A stretch of DNA of 34,394 nt. It comes from CAVTBX01 sp963733135. Its GTDB lineage: Bacteria; Actinomycetota; Thermoleophilia; Gaiellales; Gaiellaceae. The notes beneath the pieces are model-generated. The model saw only the letters and a program-made list of their open reading frames with translations. It was not told the origin of the DNA and did not search any database. Numbering within the stretch: position 1 is the stretch's first letter; each line of letters begins with the position of its first letter. This document shows positions 16,382 through 24,689 of this stretch, piece by piece. The DNA is taken from positions 1 to 34,394 of the forward strand of contig CAVTBX010000002.1 in assembly GCA_963733135.1 (NCBI GenBank). Direction: 5' to 3'. Made by a program: the position numbers and the translations under genes.

Positions 16382-17484
16382 AGCTCCACCTTCCTCAGAA
16401 AGCCGTGCGCGGCGTACCGGGCCCCTGCAAGCGTGTCGGCTGCCGGAAACGCCCACTGCCCTAGTGCACCGGCGACGGCAAGCGTTCGCGTCGAGTCGGT
16501 CAGTGCCGGAACAGTCGAATCGGAGTCGAGTACCAGCCAGTCGGCCGCCGTGTCGAGCTCGTGGTCGCCGGCCAGGCGCGCAATCAGGCGATCATGCCGG
16601 AAGCCGCGCTTGAAGCCCGTCGCGCAGATCACCTGGTCCGCCCCGTTGAGCTCTGCGGCGACACGGAACCGCCCCTCCCGCCGCGCACGCTCGAGGGGCT
16701 CGTCCCAGTCACGTCCAGGTGGGTAGGACGGCACTCCGAGGCGCCTCAGGAAGGCGACGCGCTCCTCCTTCTCGCTGGCGTGAAACCCCGCGAGCCCACG
16801 GCGACTGAAGAGCTCGCGCGGGAGGTTGAGGGGCCGGCGCTCCGGCTCGCGCCGCCTGACTGACACCACGCACGATCCGGAAGCGAGCGCGTTCAGCCAC
16901 TCGGTGGCCGCCGCCATGCCTGCGCCGACGATCTCGACGCGCTCGGCGTACTCATGCGGTTGATATGCATGCACGGCGCGCGAATCGCGCTCGAGCTCAG
17001 GAGGTACGTTGAGCCCTGGGTGGCCGGGAGCGACGAGGACGTGCTGGAAGGTGCCGGCTCCGTCCAGCACGAAGCCTCCTTCGACGGCTCGTATTCGCTC
17101 GACACGCCGGCGGCGAAAGCTCTCGTCCCAGCCCGAGCGTTCGCGCACCTGCTCCGCGTGCTCCAGGAACTCGTCCACGGTCGGGTGGTAGCGGTCGCAG
17201 ACCGACCGGAGGAGAGGAACGAGGCTCAGCTGCTTGCGGGCGGCGTGCACCGCGAGTCCAGGGAAGCTCCTCGGGAGGCAGTGGCCGTCGCTCTCGGAGC
17301 GCATCCGACGCTGTCGGATCGAGCGCGCGCGCTCGCGCCACGTTGCCGCAGGATCCGGGTCGGTTCCGTACACGTCGATCTCGGCCGGTTCGAGCCCCCC
17401 GTGGCGAAGGGTTGCGTACGCGACCAGTCCGAACAGCCCGCCGCCCACGATGGCGCAGCGCTCGATTTCCCGCGGGCGAGGCAT
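16366..17484 (-). CDS. FAD/NAD(P)-dependent oxidoreductase (monooxygenase-like)
   Basis: 372 residues with two Rossmann-type dinucleotide sites. The N-terminal one is CAIVGGGLFGLVAYATL (10-26). A second, VEIVGAGMAAATEWLNAL (about 188-205), matches the NAD(P) site of flavin monooxygenase-like and Pyr_redox_3 proteins. QVICATGFKRGFRHD is the usual ATGF-type motif, and LAVAGALGQWAFPAADT resembles the C-terminal FAD contact. The substrate is unknown. ATG at 17484 has a GGGGCGAGG-type binding site, 9 bp after the permease stop, so it is in the operon. Its placement with a sugar importer suggests oxidation of an imported compound or its product, which is an inference. Confidence 0.75.
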   Translation of the reverse strand: MPRPREIERCAIVGGGLFGLVAYATLRHGGLEPAEIDVYGTDPDPAATWRERARSIRQRRMRSESDGHCLPRSFPGLAVHAARKQLSLVPLLRSVCDRYHPTVDEFLEHAEQVRERSGWDESFRRRRVERIRAVEGGFVLDGAGTFQHVLVAPGHPGLNVPPELERDSRAVHAYQPHEYAERVEIVGAGMAAATEWLNALASGSCVVSVRRREPERRPLNLPRELFSRRGLAGFHASEKEERVAFLRRLGVPSYPPGRDWDEPLERARREGRFRVAAELNGADQVICATGFKRGFRHDRLIARLAGDHELDTAADWLVLDSDSTVPALTDSTRTLAVAGALGQWAFPAADTLAGARYAAHGFLRKVELWRTR

Positions 17485-17493
17485 GCCTCGCCC

Positions 17494-18390
17494 CTACTTC
17501 ACCGAGCCTGCAAGCAGGCCCTGAACGAAGTAGCGCTGGAACGCGAAGAAGACCGCGAGCGGAATGGCGAGGGACACGAAGGTCGCGGGCGCGATCAGAT
17601 CGATGTTCGTCCCGAACTGGCGCAACTGCGAGAAGATCGCGACGGTGATCGGCTGGGTATCGCGGCCGAACGTGAGGGCGACGAGCAGGTCGTTCCAGGT
17701 CCAAAGGAACTGGAAGATCGCGAGCGAGGCGATGGCCGGCAGCCCCAACGGAAGGATGAGCCGGAAGAAGATACGGAGCTCCGAAGCGCCGTCGATCCGA
17801 GCCGACTCGAGGATGTCCTTAGGGATTCCGATGAAGTAGTTGCGCAGAAGGAAGATGGCGAACGGAAGCCCGAATGCGGTGTGGAACAGGATCAGGCTGA
17901 GCGCCGTATCGAAGATCCCGAGTTTGTCGTAGATCTCGAACATGGGAATGAGCGCCATCTGCAACGGCACGACGAGGAGCGCGACGACGACGATGAAGAG
18001 CCAGTCGCGGCCCGGGAACTCGAGCCACGCGAACGCGTATCCGGCGAGGGCGGCGACGAAGATCGGGATGGCCGTCCCGGCGACCGCGACGATCACCGTC
18101 GTCACGAGCGCCGACGTGATCGTCTCGTTCGCGAAGATCTCGCGGTAACTCTCGAGCGTTCCGATGCTGGGCTCCGAGAAGATCTGCCACCAGCCGCCCT
18201 CGAGGTACGCCTCGGGCACGATCAGGGAGGTGAGGAGCAGCCCGAACGTCGGGACGAGCCAAAGGAGCCCGACGAACACGAGGAGGATGTGCACGGGCGC
18301 CTTTCCCAGCCGGCGTACGACGCGCGCGGCTACGTTCTCCTCGCTGCCCCCTGGGCGCTCGAGAACGTCTGCCGTCGCTGCCTTCGCCAT
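17494..18390 (-). CDS. carbohydrate ABC transporter permease, MalG/CUT1 type
   Basis: 298 residues, inner-membrane permease with about six helices. The cytoplasmic EAA loop reads IPKDILESARIDGASELRIFFRLILPLGLPA (about 194-224) and contacts the ATPase. The C-terminal helix ends near QRYFVQGLLAGSVK, standard for the MalG family. ATG at 18390 overlaps the stop of the preceding permease gene (TGATG), with GGAGGGAG upstream. The substrate cannot be read from the sequence. Confidence 0.92.
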   Translation of the reverse strand: MAKAATADVLERPGGSEENVAARVVRRLGKAPVHILLVFVGLLWLVPTFGLLLTSLIVPEAYLEGGWWQIFSEPSIGTLESYREIFANETITSALVTTVIVAVAGTAIPIFVAALAGYAFAWLEFPGRDWLFIVVVALLVVPLQMALIPMFEIYDKLGIFDTALSLILFHTAFGLPFAIFLLRNYFIGIPKDILESARIDGASELRIFFRLILPLGLPAIASLAIFQFLWTWNDLLVALTFGRDTQPITVAIFSQLRQFGTNIDLIAPATFVSLAIPLAVFFAFQRYFVQGLLAGSVK

Positions 18391-19733
18391 CAGATCTCCC
18401 TCCGGAAGCGCCGAATGTTGAGGAGCAGGATCGGAACGACGAGGACGAAGATGAAGACGGCGATCGCCGAGCCGACACCGAAGTTGCTCTGGCCCCCGAA
18501 GGCGGTGCGCCACATCGCCAGCGCCAGCACGTTGGCATCGTCCTGGACGGAGCCGGGCGCGACGGCGATCACGATGTCGAACACCTTGAGGACGTTGATG
18601 AGCATCGTGACGAAGACGACCGTGAGGACGGGAGCGAGAAGAGGCACGGTGACTCGCCGAAACACCTGCCACTCGGTGCCCCCGTCCGTTCGCGCGGCCT
18701 CGAGGACGTCGCGGGGGAGGGCGGCGAGGCCGGCGGCGATCACGACCATCGCGAATCCGGCCCAGATCCAGATGTAGGAGATGATGATCGCGGGCGTGAT
18801 CAGGGTCGGCCCGAGCCAGGAGACGCCGCCGAACGGCGCCGCGAACGTCTCGGCGCCGATCGCGACGCGGTAGTCGCCCGGCTCGACCTCCTCGAACGCA
18901 AACGTGCCGTCGGGCTCGGTCGTGGCGCTCGACACCGCTTCGCCCTCGGCGCCGCGAAGCTCGACCGTCACCCCGGGCAGGCCGACCTCCTGAGGCTCGA
19001 CCTCACCGGGCTGCCCCCCGCCCGGCTTGAAATCGCGCCAGACAACGCCGGCGATACCGCCCTGGAGCGGTTCGGGGCGAACTGCCTGAACCGCGTCCTC
19101 GGGGATCTCGTCCGTCGCGATCCGGGTCAGCCCGAGCGTCGCTACGTCGCCGACCCCGATCGGCTCAGCGAGCGTCAGGCCCCGGTTCGGCGTGCCCGTC
19201 AGGCTCTCGGTCGAGGGCGCCGCCTCGCTCAAGACGCCGGCCGGGTCAAAGGCGTCCTTCACCACCGAGATCCCGGCGTTCAGCGCCCCCTGGTCGGGAT
19301 TCTGCTCGTAGACGATGCGCCAGGTGATGCCCGCCGCGAACGCCGAGATAGCCATCGGCATGAACACCGCGGTCTTGAACGCCACCGCCCAGCGAACGCG
19401 CTCGGTCAGGACGGCGAAGATGAGCCCGATCGCGGTTACGAACGCCGGAACTACCGCCAGCCAGATGAAGTTGTTCTTGACCGCGGTCAGGAGGACGTCG
19501 TTCGTGAAGAGCTGCTCGTAGTTGTCGAACCAAACGAACTCGTCGCCGGGCGCATCGAAGAAGCTGCGGTAGACCGTGCGAAGGGTCGGATAGACGATCC
19601 AGACGAGGAGGAAGAACGCCGCCGGCGCCAGGAACCCTGCCGCGAGCGCGTGCTTGCGCCAGCGGCCGGGCTCGCTGGGGTGCGGCGCCGCCTGAGGCGG
19701 CGGCGCCGCGGTTGCGCTTCCAGCTCCGCTCAA
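18390..19733 (-). CDS. carbohydrate ABC transporter permease, MalF type, with extra extracellular beta-sandwich insertion
   Basis: 447 residues, about 150 longer than typical CUT1 permeases of this class. Helices lie at about 30-55, 85-110, 118-142, 312-337, 362-388 and 418-440. The EAA loop is LPRDVLEAARTDGGTEWQVF (339-358). Between the third and fourth helices is an insert of about 165 residues (145-308). Its second half, GGIAGVVWRDFK...GLPGVTVELRG...TTEPDGTFAFEEVEPGDYRV (225-289), is a Cna-B/carboxypeptidase-regulatory-like beta-sandwich. Topology places it outside the membrane, where the binding protein docks. This loop is not equivalent to the large P2 loop of E. coli MalF, which lies nearer the N-terminus. 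Start at 19733 is 3 bp after the lipoprotein stop. Confidence 0.9.
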   Translation of the reverse strand: MSGAGSATAAPPPQAAPHPSEPGRWRKHALAAGFLAPAAFFLLVWIVYPTLRTVYRSFFDAPGDEFVWFDNYEQLFTNDVLLTAVKNNFIWLAVVPAFVTAIGLIFAVLTERVRWAVAFKTAVFMPMAISAFAAGITWRIVYEQNPDQGALNAGISVVKDAFDPAGVLSEAAPSTESLTGTPNRGLTLAEPIGVGDVATLGLTRIATDEIPEDAVQAVRPEPLQGGIAGVVWRDFKPGGGQPGEVEPQEVGLPGVTVELRGAEGEAVSSATTEPDGTFAFEEVEPGDYRVAIGAETFAAPFGGVSWLGPTLITPAIIISYIWIWAGFAMVVIAAGLAALPRDVLEAARTDGGTEWQVFRRVTVPLLAPVLTVVFVTMLINVLKVFDIVIAVAPGSVQDDANVLALAMWRTAFGGQSNFGVGSAIAVFIFVLVVPILLLNIRRFRREI

Positions 19734-19736
19734 GGC

Positions 19737-21056
19737 TTACTCGGCCTGGCTCGCCGCCTGCTCCAACTGCTGCGCGATCCCATCGACGTCGTCAGGGCTC
19801 TGTACGAAGTCCTGGAAGATCTTCCACAGTCCCTGCCCCTCGGTGGCCCCGAACTCGGCCGGAACGACGTCTGAGAGGTCGAAGCGGTAGACCTCGGCGT
19901 CGGCAACGGCAGTGCCGATCCGGCGGCTCAGCTCGTCCGGGTACACGCTCGGGTCGAGGTTCGTGTTGGGGGAGAGGAACCCGCCCCCGGGACGCGACGC
20001 CCACGCTTCCGCAGCCTCGGACGTGGCGAGGAACTCGATGAACGCTTGCGCAGCCGGGCTGTCCTTCAGCATCACGGCGAGGTTTCCGGCGCCCACGACC
20101 GAGGGAGGCGAATCGCCGATCGATGGGAAATCAAACACGTCGTAGCCCGTCCCCGCCTCGAGCGGCGACTCGACGACGCCGGGGACTGCCTCGAGCTCGA
20201 GCACCATCGCGGCCTTCGGGTCCTCGCTGAGGACATTGCTCACGGAGGTCGCAAAGTCGGACTGCAGCGCGCCTTCAGTGCCACCCGCGACGTTTTCGGG
20301 ATCGCCGACGACCCGGGCCATCTCGGCGAGCGCATCCTTGACGGACTGATCAGTCCACGGGATCTCGTGTCTCGAGAGCTGGTCGTACATCTCCGGGCCC
20401 GCCGTACGGAGATAGATGTTCTCGAAGAGGTCGGTGAGCGTCCAACCCTCGGACCCGCCGATCGAGAAGGCGGGAATGCCTGCGGCCTTGAGCGTCTCAG
20501 CCGATTCGAAGAGCTCGTCCCAGGTCTCGGTGGGCTCGACCCCCGCATCCTCGAAAGCCTGGACGTTGTACCAGACCAGCGACTTGTTCTGGGTCTTGAA
20601 CAGGAGGCCGTAGAGCTCGTCGTTGAAGACGCCGACCTCGACCACCGACTCCGGGAAGTTCTCCTCGATCGTGTCGCGAGCGAACTCGATCGGCTGGAGT
20701 GCGTCGCGGTCGACCAATTGCTGAACCAAGCCGGGCTGCGCCGGAGCAGCGATGTCCGGCGGATTACCCCCTTCGACCGCGGTCGAGAGCACCGTCGGAA
20801 GCTCGTCGCCCGCCGGGTTGTACTTGACGCTCACGTCGGGGTTCTGCTCCTCGAAGGCGTCGATGACCGCCTGGAAAGACTCCTGCTCCGGGCCGACCCA
20901 GATGCCCATCACGGAGATCGAGCCCGACACCCCGCCTTCGGGGGCGGTTGTCCCTTGCTGGGCTCCCTCGCCGCCGTCGTCGTCCCCACCGCAGCCCGCG
21001 GCGAGCACCGGCACGACGAGTGCCAGTAGCGCAATCAGTGTGAAGCGACGATTCAT
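19737..21056 (-). CDS. extracellular sugar-binding lipoprotein, CUT1 family
   Basis: 439 residues. Lipoprotein signal peptide MNRRFTLIALLALVVPVLAAG is followed by C22 in the lipobox LAAGC and a Gly/Asp-rich linker. The body has the family-1 solute-binding features: VIDAFEEQNPDVSVKY, PDIAAPAQPG, LYGLLFKTQNKSLVWYNVQAFEDAG, WDELFESAETLKAAGIPAF, and a C-terminal helix with AAQAFIEFLATSEAAEAW. ATG at 21056 overlaps the ATPase stop (ATGA). It delivers sugar to the two downstream permeases. The ligand is likely a sugar or sugar derivative but is not determined. Confidence 0.92.
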   Translation of the reverse strand: MNRRFTLIALLALVVPVLAAGCGGDDDGGEGAQQGTTAPEGGVSGSISVMGIWVGPEQESFQAVIDAFEEQNPDVSVKYNPAGDELPTVLSTAVEGGNPPDIAAPAQPGLVQQLVDRDALQPIEFARDTIEENFPESVVEVGVFNDELYGLLFKTQNKSLVWYNVQAFEDAGVEPTETWDELFESAETLKAAGIPAFSIGGSEGWTLTDLFENIYLRTAGPEMYDQLSRHEIPWTDQSVKDALAEMARVVGDPENVAGGTEGALQSDFATSVSNVLSEDPKAAMVLELEAVPGVVESPLEAGTGYDVFDFPSIGDSPPSVVGAGNLAVMLKDSPAAQAFIEFLATSEAAEAWASRPGGGFLSPNTNLDPSVYPDELSRRIGTAVADAEVYRFDLSDVVPAEFGATEGQGLWKIFQDFVQSPDDVDGIAQQLEQAASQAE

Positions 21057-22291
21057 CGAGCTTCCTCCCTCGTCGTTGTGTCGTCGTCGTAGATGCCGAG
21101 GCCAGTCTCCGAGTCGAAGAAGTGCAACGCCCGCGTGTCGACGGCGACCTCGGCCGTCTCCCCCTCCTGGACGCGCGAGCGTGCGCCGAAGCGCCCCACC
21201 ATCGTGGTCTGCCGCGATTCGCCCTTGGCGAGCTCCTCAACTGCCCGCTCGTCGCCGACGTCCTGTGCGAGCTCGCGCACATCCTCGGTCAGCGCGGGCG
21301 GAGCGTCGACGATGAAGTGCACCATGATCTCCGAGCCGAGCGCCTCCCGGAGTTCGATCTTGCCGCGTAGCCGCTGATCCGCGGGAGCGTCAGCCGCGAG
21401 CTCGGCGTCTTCCAAGTCCTCGGGCCGGATGCCGAGCACGACCTCTTTGCCCTCATATCCCTCGAGCGCCGGCCGGACCGACAAAGTCTCGTTGCCGAGC
21501 TCGATTCGCTGCTCGCCGGCGACAGCAACCAGCCCGCCGTTGGCTCCCTCGAGCCTCGCCTCGACCAGGTTCATCGCGGGCGAGCCGATGAAGCCACCGA
21601 CGAAGAGGTTGACCGGATGGTCGTAGAGCTCCTGCGGCGGCGCGACCTGCTGGAGCTCGCCTTTCCGCATGACTGCCACGCGGTCGCCCATCGTCATCGC
21701 CTCGACCTGGTCGTGCGTGACATAGATCGTCGTGGTGCCAAGCTCGTCCTGGAGGCGGGCGATCTCGGCTCGCGTTTGCACGCGCAGCTTCGCATCCAGG
21801 TTCGACAGAGGCTCGTCCATAAGGAACGCCGTGGGTTGGCGCACGATCGCCCGCCCCATCGCCACGCGCTGGCGCTGCCCGCCCGAGAGAGCCCGCGGCT
21901 TGCGCTTCAGGAACGGCTCCAGGCCGAGCATCTGGGCTGCGTCTTGGACGCGGCGCTCGATCTCGTCCTTCTTCGCGCCATGCAGACGGAGGCTGAACGC
22001 GATGTTGTCGTAGACGGACAGGTGCGGGTAGAGGGCGTAGCTCTGGAAGACCATCGCGATGTCGCGGTCTCGCGAAGGGACGTGGTTCACGACCCGGTCG
22101 CCGATCTTGAGCGTGCCGCTCGAGATCTCCTCGAGCCCGGCCACCATCCGGAGTGCGGTCGTCTTGCCGCAGCCCGAAGGGCCGACGAGCACCATGAACT
22201 CGCCGTCTTCGACCTCGAGGCTCATATCGGAAACGGCCCTGGTGCCGTCCTCGTAGACCTTCGAGACCCCGTCGAACGTGACCTGGCCCAT
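21053..22291 (-). CDS. sugar ABC transporter ATPase, UgpC/MsmK/MalK type
   Basis: 412 residues. Walker A GPSGCGKTT (about 38-46), Q-loop VFQSYALYPH, signature LSGGQRQRVAMGRA, Walker B TAFLMDEPLSNLDAKLR, and H-loop VYVTH-like IYVTHDQ. The C-terminal OB/TOBE regulatory domain (about 240-400) is present, as in MalK-type subunits. ATG at 22291 is preceded by GGAGGAAGGGG. It is the first gene of the six-gene operon. Its promoter should lie in 22292-22405, where TATGGT (minus strand, around 22333-22338) is a possible -10, but no good -35 is seen. Confidence 0.93.
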   Translation of the reverse strand: MGQVTFDGVSKVYEDGTRAVSDMSLEVEDGEFMVLVGPSGCGKTTALRMVAGLEEISSGTLKIGDRVVNHVPSRDRDIAMVFQSYALYPHLSVYDNIAFSLRLHGAKKDEIERRVQDAAQMLGLEPFLKRKPRALSGGQRQRVAMGRAIVRQPTAFLMDEPLSNLDAKLRVQTRAEIARLQDELGTTTIYVTHDQVEAMTMGDRVAVMRKGELQQVAPPQELYDHPVNLFVGGFIGSPAMNLVEARLEGANGGLVAVAGEQRIELGNETLSVRPALEGYEGKEVVLGIRPEDLEDAELAADAPADQRLRGKIELREALGSEIMVHFIVDAPPALTEDVRELAQDVGDERAVEELAKGESRQTTMVGRFGARSRVQEGETAEVAVDTRALHFFDSETGLGIYDDDTTTREEAR

Positions 22292-22392
22292 CTCCCCTTC
22301 CTCCCAGCCTGCCGCGCGGGCAAGCCGGAAACGACCATAGCTGACCTTGCCGAAACGAGGCGCTGACAGGAGGAAGGGCCGAAACGCACGGT

Positions 22393-22398
22393 TACACT
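22393..22398 (+). promoter_or_regulatory. -10 element TACACT (leaderless start)
   Basis: TACACT is followed by exactly 7 nt and then the GTG at 22406, with no Shine-Dalgarno sequence. It lies in the 114-bp gap shared with the divergent sugar-importer operon. Confidence 0.45.
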
Positions 22399-22405
22399 CG
22401 CCGCC

Positions 22406-23527
22406 GTGGAGACCTCGACAATCGTCGTCCTCGAAGGGGACGAGACCGGCCAGGAGTTGCTCGAGGAAGGCCTCCGTGTCCTTGCTCCGGAGACGATCGG
22501 CCTCACCCTTGAGTTCCCGCGGTACGACCTCTCGCTCGAGTCGAGACGCGCCACGGAGAATGCCGTGGTCTACGAGGCCGCGGCCGCGATCCGCGAGTCC
22601 GGGCTGGGCCTGAAGGCCGCGACTGTCACGCCCGAGGGCAAGGGCGACGTCGGGAGCCCGAATCGCATCCTCAGGGAGGAGATCGGCGGCCATGTGATCG
22701 TCCGCACCGGCCGCCGGATTCCGGGTGTCGTCCCGATCGCGGGAGCGCATTTCCCCATCTCGGTCGTCCGCATGGCGGTCGGGGACGCCTACGGCGCCAA
22801 GGAGTGGCGCGAGGGCGAGGGCGAAGACGAGATCGCCTATCGCACGGAGCGGATCGAGCGGCGGATCTGCCGGGCTGTCGCCGAGTTCTCGTTCCTCCAC
22901 GCAGAGCGGATGCGCGCGAAGGTGTTCGGCGGCCCCAAGTACACCGTCAGCCCGGTGTACGAGGGGATGCTGAAGGAGGAGATGGACGCCGCAGCCGAGC
23001 GGCACCCCGGCGTCGCCTACGAGCCGCAGCTCATCGACGCGACCTTCGCCCTCCTGATCGGGGCAGCCGGCGACCCGCTCGTGATCCCGTCGCTGAATCG
23101 GGACGGCGACATCCTCTCGGACCTCGTCCTGCCGCTCTTCGGCTCGATCGCCGGTTCGGAATCGCTCCTCGTCGCGTTCGACGAGCAGTACACGCCGCGT
23201 GCGCTCATGGCCGAGGCGGCGCATGGGACTGCGCCCGCGCTCTTCGGGAAGAACGTGGCGAACCCGATGGCCATGATCCTCGCCGGGGCGGCGCTTCTCT
23301 CCCACATCGACTCTCCCGAGGCGCGAGCGGCGGGGCGCGCGATTCGCGAGGCCGCGCTCGAGGCCGTCTCGGGAGGAGTGCGGACGGCCGACCTCGGCGG
23401 CCACGCCTCGTCGAGCGAGTTCACGGACGAGGTCATACGCCGGATCGTCGCGAAGCTCGACGTCTGGGCCACGCTGGAGCCCGTGGAACGGGCGGGCGAA
23501 TCGCGCCGCCTTTCGCGCGATTCGTAG
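22406..23527 (+). CDS. isocitrate/isopropylmalate dehydrogenase family protein
   Basis: 373 residues, beta-decarboxylating dehydrogenase fold. Recognisable family blocks are SPNRILREEIGG, GDAYGAKEW, FGGPKYTVSPVYEGMLKEEM with the catalytic-type Lys, YEPQLIDATFALLI, NRDGDILSDLVLPLFGSIAGS with metal-binding aspartates, and EAAHGTAPALFGKNVANPMAMILA. The pattern is closest to NADP-isocitrate dehydrogenases, but the substrate-binding blocks are divergent, so isocitrate, isopropylmalate, tartrate or another 2-hydroxyacid remain possible. The GTG start appears leaderless. The last 12-15 residues (VERAGESRRLSRDS) and the stop are encoded by the palindromic element at 23479-23552, so the original end may have differed. 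Confidence 0.8.
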   Translation: METSTIVVLEGDETGQELLEEGLRVLAPETIGLTLEFPRYDLSLESRRATENAVVYEAAAAIRESGLGLKAATVTPEGKGDVGSPNRILREEIGGHVIVRTGRRIPGVVPIAGAHFPISVVRMAVGDAYGAKEWREGEGEDEIAYRTERIERRICRAVAEFSFLHAERMRAKVFGGPKYTVSPVYEGMLKEEMDAAAERHPGVAYEPQLIDATFALLIGAAGDPLVIPSLNRDGDILSDLVLPLFGSIAGSESLLVAFDEQYTPRALMAEAAHGTAPALFGKNVANPMAMILAGAALLSHIDSPEARAAGRAIREAALEAVSGGVRTADLGGHASSSEFTDEVIRRIVAKLDVWATLEPVERAGESRRLSRDS

Positions 23528-23552
23528 GGAGGGAGATGCGGAAGCATCTCCC
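23479..23552. repeat. full copy of dispersed palindromic element (copy 2)
   Basis: Left hairpin GCCCGT / ACGGGC (loop GGA, 23479-23493); GGGC spacer; core arms GAATCGCGC (23498-23506) and GCGCGATTC (23515-23523) with the same 8-nt loop as copy 1; right hairpin GGGAGATGC / GCATCTCCC (loop GGAA, 23531-23552). A further hairpin GCCGATG / CATCGGC lies at 23564-23582. It spans the 3' end of the dehydrogenase gene and the space before the convergent methyltransferase gene. Confidence 0.8.
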
Positions 23553-23604
23553 GGTCACGATGCGCCGATGAGGGCCATCGGCCGCCGCTCGGACTGACGC
23601 CCGC

Positions 23605-24687
23605 TTAGACGCTCAGGCGGTAGAGCCGGAAGAAGTCGTGCTCGACTGACAGGATCTCGACCTCGCCGAACCCGGCCTCCTGAGCGTACGCCCGCAGGGT
23701 GTCAGGACGCATCACGGTGCCGGTCTCGGCGCTCGGCTGCTCGGACATGCCCGCGGCGAGACAGCAGAGCACGCTGTACGTGTACATGAGCCGTTCGAGC
23801 TCGTCGCCGGGCGCGTTGAACTCCTCGGCGACCTTCTCGTCGACGACGAGAACCGCGCCGTCGTCGCCGGCTAGCGAGCACATTGTTCGAAGCGCCTCGA
23901 CCGGGCGAGACATGTCGTGGATCGCCTCGAAGACGGTGACGAGGTCGTAGCGGCCCGCGAGCTCGGGGTCGCCCGCATCCCGCAGGTGGAACGTCACTCG
24001 GTCTCCGACGCCCGCCTCCTCGGCGTTGGCCGTCGCGAGCCGGACGGAAGCCTCGTCCACGTCGTAGCCGTCGACACGCGCGAGCGGGTACGCCCTTGCG
24101 ATCGCGATCGACGACCAGCCCACACCGCAGGCCACGTCGGCCACTGCGGCGGGCGGCTCCGAGCTCAGCCGCTCGTGGACGTCGGGCATCGCCGGCAGCC
24201 ACTCGGTTCCGAGGAGGTGCGCGAACTGCGGGCGGTTGGCAGCCGCCTGAGCCATGAGCCCCTCTTCGCCGAACGCCGTCCACGGGACGCCACCGCCCGT
24301 CCGGAAGGCCTCGTCGAGGTTCGGGAGGACAGAGGCGAACGAAACCGCGAAGCGGGCCATCGGGACGACGTACGAGAGGCTCTCGGGATCGAGGAGCACC
24401 TCCTCGTAGCCGTCCGGAAGCCCGAAGCGGCGCTCGTCCGCCCCTCCGTCCTCGGCCACGTCGAGGATGCCGGCGACCGCCTGTTGCTCGAGCCATTCCC
24501 GCGCGTAGCGAGAGTTGATCCCCGCAGCTTCGGCGAGCTCACCGGCGGTCAAGGCTCCTCCCTCGGAGAGCGCGCGGTAGAGGCCGAGCCGGTCGCCGAG
24601 GTAGACGGTCAGGAGCTCGTACGCGCCGAGCGCGGCCCCGCCGAGCCGCTCGGCGAGCGCGTCCGGGCTCGCGGTCGTCGTAGCCAT
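23605..24687 (-). CDS. class I SAM-dependent methyltransferase with N-terminal winged helix
   Basis: 360 residues. The N-terminal 20-90 region (LGAYELLTVYLGDRLGLYRAL...LTAGELAEAAGINSRYAREWLEQQ) is the dimerisation/winged-helix part seen in O-methyltransferase-like and Rv2258c-like proteins. The AdoMet motif I is VADVACGVGWSSIAIA (about 185-200), the acidic residue is in VDGYDVD, and the post-motif segment reads YDLVTVFEAIHDMSRP. A cysteine pair (SVLCCLAAG) is near the C-terminus. The substrate is unknown. ATG at 24687 lies 2 bp after the ferredoxin stop, so the two are co-expressed. Confidence 0.85.
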   Translation of the reverse strand: MATTTASPDALAERLGGAALGAYELLTVYLGDRLGLYRALSEGGALTAGELAEAAGINSRYAREWLEQQAVAGILDVAEDGGADERRFGLPDGYEEVLLDPESLSYVVPMARFAVSFASVLPNLDEAFRTGGGVPWTAFGEEGLMAQAAANRPQFAHLLGTEWLPAMPDVHERLSSEPPAAVADVACGVGWSSIAIARAYPLARVDGYDVDEASVRLATANAEEAGVGDRVTFHLRDAGDPELAGRYDLVTVFEAIHDMSRPVEALRTMCSLAGDDGAVLVVDEKVAEEFNAPGDELERLMYTYSVLCCLAAGMSEQPSAETGTVMRPDTLRAYAQEAGFGEVEILSVEHDFFRLYRLSV

Positions 24688-24689
24688 CG

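Noticed and set aside
16954..18777. A 607-codon open frame on the plus strand, antisense to the permease and FAD genes
   Set aside because: Charged low-complexity Arg/Glu/Asp-rich translation typical of reading GC-rich genes backwards; the opposite strand encodes clear conserved proteins.
23334..23353. GCGCGATTCGCG inside the dehydrogenase gene as another repeat half
   Set aside because: Only one arm matches, and it is explained by conserved coding sequence.
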